Positions 49,101 through 61,100 of a DNA stretch of 64,000 nt are shown in pieces (position 1 is the first letter of the stretch; each line of letters begins with the position of its first letter). The stretch is taken from positions 22,589,755 to 22,653,754 of the forward strand of contig OZ020304.1 in the NCBI GenBank assembly GCA_963971305.1. The letters run 5' to 3'. The DNA is from Arcuatula senhousia (taxonomy: Eukaryota; Mollusca; Bivalvia; Mytilida; Mytilidae). The translations under genes and the position numbers were made by a program. The notes beneath the pieces are model-generated. The model made no database searches and was not told the DNA's origin. It saw only the letters and a program-made list of their open reading frames with translations.

Positions 49101-52100
49101 ATGTGGAATTTCATTTCAGGTCTATCGCTCACATATTTCCTGTTTAACGAAATCTGGCCATTTTTGACTGTCACAGATTTTTAATTTCATGGTTTGCTTA
49201 TTCCCTAACAGGAACCAATAAAAAACCAGTGTAAAATTTACACTTCCCAGAGTTCTTATTATAGTGGTTAATTGCCACCCACCAAAACCACAAAAATTGA
49301 TACCTTCCAAAAAATAATGAAACCACACAACACGACAAAAGCTTAAACAGTTTTTTAGCTCACCTGACCCGAAGGGTCATGTGAGCTATTGTCATCGTTA
49401 AGCGTCCGTCGTCCGTCCGTCGTCCGTCCGTCCGTTAACTTTTCTTCAAAGATCTTCTTCTCTGAAACCACTGAAGGGATTGCATTGAAACTTGGTATAC
49501 TTGATCTTTAGGATGTCCTCTACCAAGTTTGTGAATTATATACATGTCGACAAACCAACATGGCCGCCGTTGCTAAAAATAGAACAGGGGGTCAGACCAT
49601 TGTTTTTGGCTTATAACTCGAAAAGTATAAGAGATAGAGAAAATCCGAAGCAACCTTCCTTGTTCAGCATAAAAAGCTCTACAAATCTCTCCATTTAGTT
49701 GAAGTTGTAAAACGGCTCCTTATAGGAGTTATTGCCCTTTAATCATCAAAATTGACCATTTTTTCAGTTTTTGGACTATATCTTGAAAACCGTTAGAGCT
49801 AGAGGAAAAGTTAGCATTGCAGAATTGTTAAGCTCATCGAGATCTACGAAAATGATTTCAGGGTCAAAATTGTCAGATCAACCGTTTAAGAGTTATTCCC
49901 CTTTAACTGTTTTTTTCCATTAATTTACACTGATTTTCAAAAATCTTCTTCTCTGAAACCACTGAAGGGATTGCATTGATACTTGGTATACTTGATCTTT
50001 AGGATGTCCTCTACCAAGTTTGTGAATTATATACACGTCGACCAACCAACATGGCCACCGTTGTTAAAAATAGAACAGGGGGGTCAGACCATTGATTTTG
50101 GCTAATAACTCGAAAAGTATAAGAGATAGAGAAAATCCAAAGCAACCACTCATGTTCAGCATTAAAAGATCTACAAATCTCTTCATTGAGTCAAAATTGT
50201 GAAATGACTCCATATAGGAGTTATTGCCCTTTAATTGTCAAAATTGACCATTTTTGCAGTTTTTGGACAATATCTTGAAAACCGTTAAAGCTAGAGGAAA
50301 AGTTAGCATTGCAGAATTGTTAAGCTCATTCAGATCTACAAAAATGATTTCAGGGTCAAAATTGTCAGATCAGCCATTTAAGAGTTATTCCCCTTTAACT
50401 GTTTTTTTTCCATTAATTTTAACTGATTTTCAAAAATCTTCTTCTCTGAAGGGATTGCTTTGAAACTTGGTACACTTGATCTTTAGGATGTCCTCTACCA
50501 AGATTGTGAATTATATACATGTCTGCCAACCAACATGGCTGCCATTGCTATGGTCCTTATAGGAGTTATTGCCCTTTAACTGTTTTTTTCTACTGATTTA
50601 AACTGATTTCCAAAAATCTTCTATGAAACCACTGAAAGGATTGTTTTGCAACTTTGTATTCTTGAAAGTTTGTGAAATTAATTCAAACTTTGGCATAAGA
50701 GATCAGGTGAGCGATTCAGGCTCCTGGGAGCCTCTAGTTTGTTTTTTGCTTTTCTAGTTTGGTCTTATAATGCATTGACAAGGTTACTACGTGCTGTAAA
50801 CTTGTTGAGAGACCAAGTTTTGGTCAAATGAAAATATCATGGGGGGGGGGGGGGGGCCTGGCATCAGCAATCTTTAAAAAAAAAAATTATGAGAACAGTT
50901 TTCTAAGCGAGTACTTATCACAGCCTCTTGATGTTTGGTTAGCATTAGTCTAGAATTCCACATTGTGGGATTTAATTTCAAGTCACTTAGTATTTTACTG
51001 TTTAACAAAACTGACCATTTTTCGGGACAACTGTTCTTGTTCATCTGATTGTTTTTTAGCTGACACCAGATTCTATACCAGAGAACAGTATGGTAGATAC
51101 CAAAGTTGGATGTTTGTCTGGCGTCGATGATGACCCCAACCAAACTTTGACCTTTCTGCTTGTCAACTCTCATCATGATATGTTTGCTACATATACTGAG
51201 AATGGACAAACTTGTGTCAAGGTAAAGTTGGTATAAGAGTTGTAGGGTAAATGATAGTGCATGTGAAAGTAACTTTATGTTTTACATAATCATTTATCTG
51301 CAACTTGCAAATGAAAAAAATAGACAGTGATGAAGTAATTTGGTTTTAAAATGAGGGATTGGGAAAGAAAGGTATTGGGTACCAAGCAAAGGTAATAAGG
51401 TTAACAAGATTTTCATGTTTATCAGAGCATTTGAAATAATATTGGTGCATGCATTGAACAGGGATTAATTTAAAATGTTCAATAGAGACTGAGTGGTCAA
51501 ATGACAAAAGTTATGTTAATTCAACTAGCTTTATAAATGATGGAACTTAATTGTCAATGAATACTGTATAGCTGAGTGTAAGTTGTTGTTCATCCTTAAT
51601 TTTTTCCATAGTACACAAAGTACACAACACTTACTATATTCTTCTTTAAAGGTTGCTAAAGATTCAGATCCAAAGTGCCCTACAGATGGTGGAACATTTT
51701 GCCTATTGAACAGAGAGAAACTGAGAAGGAGGACCATTACCATTCTTGCCCAGGATGATGGGAGCCCAAGAGAGAAGGCCTACTTTGATATCCAAATCAA
51801 ACTACAGGATGTGAACGACAGACCCACATCTGTTAGACTGGAAGATTCCAATATACCAGAAGGGGTAGATGCGGGTAAGATCTTAAACACAATTGAAAAT
51901 CAAAAATTCACCCCAAATGATTAAAAACAAAACACAAAATCACAAATATTTGTGTAGACATAATTTCTCGGAGTTTCCACAAAATTACTGTTTGTTATAT
52001 GAGCTGTGTCATGTACACTTATTCCACATCTCATTTTCTATTTCAATAAACAAGTAGTGGGCTTAGTAACAGAGTGGTTTAGTTTACTAGTTTTAGTACA

Positions 52101-55100
52101 ACACCATTCATCACTTCCCAGTAACTTCTACAGAGAGAGTTTTAATTTAACTCATACATAATGAATATAGGTTGCTCATCTCTATGTAAGTTCTTTAAGT
52201 TACCTGCCTAAGTTCATCAGCTTCCCTGTGGGCATTCTGGTTCCTCCAATAAAATGGACTGCCTTTTGTAACTTATATTGTGTTTAATTACAGTGTTAAA
52301 TATTCTCAGTTACTTTTCTGTTTTACATTTCTTTCTGATATTTTTGGCTACAGGGGAAGACTTGGTTGCTTTAATAACAGAAGATGAAGATAAAGACCAG
52401 ACATATACATATGAGTTGGTAAATGACCCTCAAGGGATATTTAGTTTGGTTAATGGTATCCTGAGGGCCTCTAGGACATTTGACTTTGAAACTGAAGAAA
52501 ACAAAGAATTTACCATTGATGTGAAGTCTACTGATAATGGTGATCAACCTTTGTCTGTGAGTTTAAAGTAGTATATATACCGTCAAACCTGCCTTAACGG
52601 GCGCCTGCATATAGCAAATCACTGCCTATAAAGGGCACCTCAAAAATATTCCTTTTATGAACAAATACAACCAAAATGAATCTTTATATAAAGGGCACCT
52701 GCTTATATAGGCCATGTTTTTGTCGTCCCATGGCTGCCCTTTGTAGACAGGTTTGACTGTATTTATAAGATATGGAATAACTGTACATGGTATGCCAAAA
52801 TTATGAAGTAAAAAAAATACAATGAAATTAGCCATGTTTAGAAAGACCTGCACTAAATAAAAATTATAATCCTGAGCTACATAATATTCTTCTAAGATGT
52901 TCATTTGTCTCTTGAAGAAATGTCAAAAAATTTGTAGACAGTAGAGACGAAGTAGTATGTTTTACATAAAGAAAAGTATTTCATTTTTCTGTTCTTAAAT
53001 TTTCAATAAAATCTTTTCATCTATGTTTATTTCAACCTGTTTCAAGGCACTTTTACGCCCATTCTACAAAAGAAAATGGGAATATAATGTTTTGGTTTAC
53101 CTGCTTGTAGAAGTTACTTTTGCATGCAAGAAATACAAAATCATCATGAAACTTCATAAAAATATGTATTGGTTATAAAAACAGAAAATCATTATAAATT
53201 TATGCCAATCATATCATCTGTCATGGCTCAGTGATTACTAAAAAAGGACACGTTTCATGTCTTTTAAATATGTTCTTGTTCTTGTGTGTTGTTATCAAAA
53301 TGTATTACTTTGAAGTATTTTGAAACACTATTCTTGACCCCTTTAATAATTTTAGGTCACATCTACCATAACTTTCAAGATCAAAGATGTCAATGAGGCT
53401 CCATTTGGGTTACAGATTACATCAACAAATGGATTTATATCTGGATTTGATATAAACAAACCTCAAGTTAGAGAAAATGGAAATGGTGAGAATTGAGCAT
53501 ACATATTGTAATGCCCAACTGAACAAATGAAATAGTATTTTATACTTGCTAGGTTGATTTTGACAATTTAAGAGCAAAGCTTGCTAAAAAAATTAATATA
53601 AAGAATCTTAAGTTGATCATCTAGCTCCTATAATGACAAGGGGAACCAGTTATATTTTTTCCCATTCTTAAATAAAATGGTAAAATGAAAATTTATTTAA
53701 CTTTTGCAAAACAAAGACATTTATTTAAAGTATGAAATCTGAATTACATATTGAACTTCATTGTAAACATTTATTTTTGAGAAGATTAAAAATTGATAAT
53801 ATGTATGCATATTAAATTGAATTAAAACACTTCTTAATTTCAGCTGTTGTGATTGGGACAGTAGAAGTCAATGATTACGACAGAGATGATGTTTTAACCT
53901 TGACCTTGTTGGACAATAGAAACAATGCCTTAGCTCTGAAAAATTTTGACTGTTCTGAATTACAGGTTAGACAAATAAAACATGCAGTTACACAGTTAAA
54001 TAAAATAGTTTAAAAGAAGAATAAAAAAGAAAAGCAGTTAAAGGTTTCCTGCCAATTTCTCCAAAATGTTGATGCATGGTGAATTTTGAACTTTATCAAG
54101 GCTTTCTCACCTAGATAAAAGTAGAAGGTCAAACATGTATAGTATTTTGGTCCATTCCTCTGTCCATCCCACTTTGGTTTACCCTCAGGTTTAAGTACCT
54201 TTACTATGAAGGAAGTATGGTATTATTTTACATATACTTCAGGATATGAACATAAAATAGTACCTACTTCAAAAAGAACACATTGAAGACCAGGCGTGTC
54301 TTTTGGACAAATTGTTGTTAAGGTAAAACCACAATCTATAAAATTCACAAAAATGTATATAATTATAGACATTAGAGTGCAATAGTTGTGTGATGGATGT
54401 ACTTATTCTTTGACAGACATCCAGCATTTTATATGTAACTGTTGCAAAAAGGTACAAAAAAAATTCTTCCAACTTATTTCTGAGTATGAAAGTAAATTTA
54501 ATGAATACAAAAGTGACAAATTTCATATTATATTCTTATTTTCTATTTAAGGAAATAAATGTACACTGTACAGCATTGCTAATTGCCTACAGTTCATTCA
54601 ACTATGAAGAGGAGCCATCCATTGCCCTTTCGTTCCAAGTCACAGACAAACAGGGTTTGACTAAGATCTTGAATGTTACGCTTGAAGTCCTTGATGCAAA
54701 TGATCCAGCTTCGGTAAGTTGTCATGTCTTTCAGCTGACTTCACTACAGTTTTAACCTCTAATAAGGAATGACAGAGTGTAGTTAATACTGTTTTTAGAC
54801 AAAAAAATTACATTAAAAAGTTTACTAATTTTATTCAATATTGAATAAGCACACAAATAAGATTTGATTATTTGACACTCTAGGGCTTCAGCAATAAATG
54901 ATATCATATGCAGCACAATATTTTTTGTCTCTTTAATACTAATACATGTACATCATTTTTCATTCATAAATTTTGATCAAGATAATTTTCTCTCTCTTTT
55001 AAGGACATCTTAGTTGACAATGAGTCTGTTGATGAAGTCTCAGTAGAGGAAAACAAACCTGACACAGTTATTGGACAGTTGTCTGCTGTAGATGAAGATC

Positions 55101-58100
55101 CTAATGACCAACATATATACACTATTTCAGACCCTTCAGGGCTTTTTGTCATTGATGGCAACATTCTAAAAGTAAGTTAGAAATCAATGTGTTATAAAAA
55201 AGTTTTCACAACATGATCAAGTTGATAATGGAATTTCTATCATCAAGGGAAAATGAATTTATTACCCTTATAGTGAGGCTTGCTTAGCTTGAAAAATATA
55301 AAATTCATTTCCCTGAGATGTTAGCAGTTCCATTATCACAGAGAATTTAATTTTAGATGTAAGAGCTCTTATGAATAAAGGTAACCAACGCTAGGTTGAA
55401 AACTTGTGATGAATAATTGTAATATTCTTATACCCCTCCACACGAAGTGGCAGGGTATTATGTTATACCCTCAGTTTTTTTTATACCCCGCCACACGGAG
55501 TGGTAGGGTATTATGTTATACCCTCATTTTTTTTCGGTGTCTGTCCGTCCGCCCCCCGAAGGTTTCCTACCAATAACTTGAAAACTCATCTAAGGATTTC
55601 AATAATATTTTGCACAGCTGTTTGGTACAATAAAATTCAAGTCAAGTTTGATTTCCAGCATGATCCAAAAATAGTTTTCGAGATAGGCCACTTTGAAAAA
55701 TCAAATTTCATGAAATTTTGAGTTTCCGACCAATAACTTGAAAAAGAGTCAAGGGATTCAAATGATATTTTGTACAGCTATTGAATACAATAAAATACTG
55801 GCCAAGTTTGATTTCCAGCATGATTCTAAAAATATTTTTCGAGATAGGTTACTTTGAAAAATCAAATTTCATGAAATTATGAGTTTCTGACTGATAACTT
55901 GAAAACACGCCAATGGATTTGAATGATATTTTGCACAGCTGCTTAGTTCAATTAAATACAGGTCAAGATCAATTTCCAGTGTGATCTGAAAAATAGTTTT
56001 TGAGATTGGCCACTTTGAAAAATATAGTTTTATGAAATTTTGATATTATATCGTGGCGGGGTATCATTTAATGTCCCATTACATGCCCTATTTTTTAGAT
56101 TGAAATAGTAACAATGACAGTTGGATCTTGATGTTGTTTTTCAAAGGCTAACTTAGGGATGAATATTCGACTAGAATTAAAACAATTTGTGATTTCAGCC
56201 ATTATTTCTCAATCAGACTTTTATAAAATTTTATACAAGTGTATAACTTTATTTTTGTAGACCTCAGCATCATCTGTTATTGATTATGAAAAGGGATCCA
56301 GTTTTAAGGTAACCTTGACAACCACAGATAATGGGACGCCACCTATGTCACATGACAAGGAAATAGTCATCGAGGTTGTCAATGTCAATGAGGCTCCCAC
56401 GGATATCCAGATGAGTAGTTATCAGGTAATTGTGACATGCTTCAGTTAACCAAATACAAATGCTTTTAAAGGCCAGATTTCAGGAGGTGAAAGTCCTGGT
56501 TATAAAATGGTGAATGATAAGTGGTGGGAAAATATTTTTTTAACAGTTTTTTCAGCAACTACTTTAAAAAGACTCTTGATATATAACATCAACATGGTAT
56601 CCCAATAATCCCATATGATTCAATATTAGGTCTGTCACTCACCTATTTATTGTTAAATAAAACTAGCTCTATTTTTACTGTGACAGATTTTGTTTTTTTC
56701 TTTTATAGGTAGAGGTTGTTATCCATTGAAGATTAAAAATTATATTATTTTTATATACATAATGTCACAAACACTTACTCCACATCTCACTATCTTTCAT
56801 TCATGTATTTTCTTGTGTTTTCAGGTAGAGGAGAATAGTCCAGCTGGTGTTGTTGTATGTGATATCTCTACAACAGACCCTGATAATGCCCAGGAGACAA
56901 CACAGACCTTTACTTATCAGCTGGTTGATGATGCTGATGGAAGATTTGTCATAAAAGACAACAAATTACAGGTAATTAGTTATGTCTCCCCCCACTTTAG
57001 TGGAGAGACATATTGTTGTCTCGCCTGCGACGAATAGTCGCAGAAGGCGAGACATAGGTATTACTTTCCAGCGGCGGCGATGGCGGCGGCGGCGGCGTAA
57101 ACTTTTTTGTAAGACTTTTGTGGACAATAAATTGCTTGAAAAGTATAATAGCTAGGCATCTGATATTTGGTTTACAGATAGTTCAGGTTATGGTCTACAC
57201 AACTGTCACCATGCCGTATGACCCTGACCCCATTTTCACGCTCCAGTGACTCTGTGAACTTAGGTTTTTTTTCAGGCCGTAAACTTTTTTGTAAGACTTT
57301 TGTGGACGATGAATTGCTTGAAAAGTATAATAGCTAGGCATCTGATATTTGGTATACAGACAGTTCAGGTTATGGTCTACGCAACTGTCACCATGCCATG
57401 TGACCCTGACCCCATTTTCATGCTTCAGTGACTCTGTGAACTTAGGTCTTTTTTCAGGCAGTAAACTTTTTTGTAAGACTTTTGTGGACGATGAATTGCT
57501 GGAAAATTATATTAGCTAAGCATCTGATATTTGGTATACAGACAGTTCAGGTTATGGTCTACACAACTGTCACCATGTTTTGTAACCCTGACCCCATTTT
57601 CACGCTCCAGTGACTCTGTGAAATTAGGTCTTTTTTCAGGCTGTAAATATTTTTGTAAGACTTTTGTGGACGATGAATTGATGGAAAAGTATATTAGCTA
57701 GGCATCTGATATTTGGTATACAGACAGTTCAGGTTATGGTCTATGCAACTGTTACCATGCCGTGTGACCCTGACCTCATTTTCACGCTCCAGTGACTCTG
57801 TGAAATTAGGTCTTTTTTCAGGCTGTAAACTTTTCTGTAAGACTTTTGTGGACGATGAATTGCTTGAAAAGTATAATAGCTAGGCATCTGATATTTAGTA
57901 TACAGACAGTTCAGGTTATGGTCTATGCAACTGTCACCATGCCGTGTGACCCTGACCTCATTTTCACGCTCCAGTGAATCTGTGAACTTAGGTATTTTTC
58001 AGGCTGAAAAACTTTTTTGTAAGACTTTTATGGACGATGAATTGCTGGAAAGTTATAATAGCTAGGCATCTGATATTGGGTAAACAGACAGTTGCGGTTA

Positions 58101-61100
58101 TGGACAACGCAACTGTCACCATGCCATGTGACCATGACCCCATTTTTACGCTCCAGTGACTCTGTGAACTTAGGTCTTTTTTTCAGACAGAAAACTTTTT
58201 GTAATACTTGTGTGGACAATGGATTGCTTGAATAGTATAATAACTAGGCATCTGTTATTAGGTATACTGACACTTTTTGTGTTTATATCAAGAAATTAAA
58301 GCTTAGGTAGTTGATTTTAGCGATGGTGCCGGCAGGCGAGACATACTTTTAGTGGCCACACCTGTTTTTGTCGTTTCTGTCCGTCTGTCTGTCCTTCACA
58401 AAGTTGTCAGCGCAACTCCTCTGAAACTACTGAACCGAATTCAATGAAACTGCATATATAGGAAGTACACCATCTGTAGTTGTGCATGTGACCAGGAAAT
58501 TTTGATCCTCAAATTTTTGTGGGAGTAATGGCCCTTTGAACTTAGAACTTTTTGTGGAACCGGGGGGAGACATCGTTTTTCTAGGCAAAAACAAACTTTA
58601 ATTTAAAAGGGTCCTACACCAAGGATGTCAGGATATATTTTACTTTTTCCTTCCATTGATCCAACAAAATTTTGTTGTGGATGCTTAAACTCCAAAACTA
58701 TAAGAGAAACAGGTCTGAATCTTTCAGAGTGATAGATTACTGTTTGTTGATTTGCTTACAAGCAAAGAAAAAAAACCAAAAACAACATATTCTTGGATTC
58801 ATGAATTTACTTTATTATACATGGGAATCAATGAAAAAAATCATATTCATTTTCAACAAATATAATTCAGGTCGAGATATTTCACATTAATTTAAAATCA
58901 ACTACACTGTAATTCTGTAATAACTATTTCTATTGGAAGGTTAAGCAGTCAACAGAATTATGTAACAACAAACCATGTTCATTGGACCATGAACAAGACA
59001 AAGTTTTTAACATCAAGGTCAAGGTCACAGATAGTGGCAGTCCAACCTTGACCTTTGAGAAATCCATAGCTATATCAGTAACTGATATCAATGATCCACC
59101 AATTGTTGAACTAGCAGGAGATACCATCCCTGAAAACTCAGATATTAATTTTGAAATAGGTAATTAGTGTAAACATATTTTATTAATAACTTATATCATA
59201 TATTTAAGTATAAATATAGTCCTTTTTAATATTCATTATAGGAAAAAGCACATTACCTATATCGCACCCTTTACCCTATATCGCACCCCTACAAAAAATT
59301 ATTTTATTCTTTATGATATAATGAACATTACATAGCAAAATCTGCATCACATGATATATTAACCCTCGACCTTTATCATACCTCGGGCCGTTGGCCCTCG
59401 GTATGATATACAGTAGGTGTCTCGGGTAAATACAGCATATGATACAGATTTTGCCATGTATTATTCAGTATGTATAACATTTTACAAACAAAGGGACATA
59501 ACAGATGATGCAAGTATACAAATTAATAGAAGGATTCAGAAACAAGACTTCAAGTCTTTTATAAATCTGTCTCCTTAAAGGTCACTGTATAAATAGGTAA
59601 TGAATTCTAATGTATTAGCCATTATTCCTCAAGTTATCTTATTTAAGTTAACAGCTAAAAGATTAGAATGTTTAAATCTGAAAATGAAAAAAAAACGTTT
59701 GTAACGATGTAAATTTTTATTGTTGAATAGAAACTTCTGAGAGCAAACATTTAGTTTCAACCACAGTAAAGTGAATTGACTAACCAAACAAGGTGGTTCC
59801 AATTTAGCCTCCTTTCTAACAAGTTGGATATTTTATAGCTAAATAATTTTCTCTTCTCACTTCCTTTTAGGATTGGTTACAGTTACTGACCAAGATGTAG
59901 GACAGACAGTGACCTTGCAGTTGCTTGACAACACTGAACTCTTCAGTTTGAAGGATGATAACACATTGATTGCCAAGCAGGTGATGGACCATGAAAAACA
60001 AGCCAAGTATGAAGTAACAGTGAGAGCTGTGGACAGTGGATCACCATCTGCAACTGTAAGTTTAATTTCTGAGTTCAATCTTTTGGCAAGAGCACCTCTG
60101 ATGAGATTTAAATAGATAGAACCAGCATTGCCGCCTGGAACTTTGTCAAATTATATTCAGCTATACAGTGTTGGTAAAATTTTATACTAAGTGGTGAAAG
60201 TGTATGGTTAAACTAAAATTTCATGTTTCAAGTTTATGCTCATTTATAAAATGCAAGTGTACTGGTGCGAAGAGGGCATAACATTTACAAATGCTGAACC
60301 GTTCATTAACATTTATATTGCCTTACCGAGATAGAAGAGGGCATAAGGTATCCAGCGGTCCCTCCTAAAACAGGTTTACCTACAAGTTAAAAGTTTTTCA
60401 TAAAGGAAGTATGATATCATCATTTTATGCCAATACACTATAAAAGAATAATCAGAATATGATTAATATTATAAATTGCTTAGATTTTAATGAAACCTTC
60501 AAAATATTTTATTTACAGAGTGAAACAGTCATCACCATAGAAGTCCTTGACATCAATGAAAGTCCATCATTTTCAGGAGCCACAATTCTGTCAGTGCCCG
60601 AGTCATCACCAATAGGAACAGTTATTGGACAAATCACAGTGTTTGACCCAGACAATGATGAACTTTTGACCTTGTCAGTCTCTGGTGTCAGCCAAGAGTT
60701 TGGATTGTCAGATATTGTTTGTGAAAAAGCTGTGAGATATTTTGAATATTTTTTTGTTAGTGTGCCTGTTTTCAACTTTAGAAAATAGAACTTGCTTTTG
60801 TTTTTTTTAAAATGATTTAAGTAATGCTAGAGTATTCCTTTTCTTAAATAGTTTTTGAAGTTCTTAACAATTTTATATGACTGGCTGATCTAAGATGCAT
60901 ACATGTTAATAAAATAATAATAAAATAATTTTCATTATTGCTTAGAATAACATGTATAAATGATTGACTCATTTTCTGTCCCATAATAATTCATCCTGCA
61001 TGGCCACATTCCTATTACATGTATATTTGCTTGAACAAGCTCAGCGGACCTTACTGCTTATGCACTCTATCAGATCAGTTTTACTATATCTAGCTTTAGA

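Noticed and set aside
59257..59285. CCCTATATCGCACCC repeats as telomere-like sequence
   Set aside because: Only two imperfect copies and not TTAGGG type; part of AT-rich intron next to a foldback.
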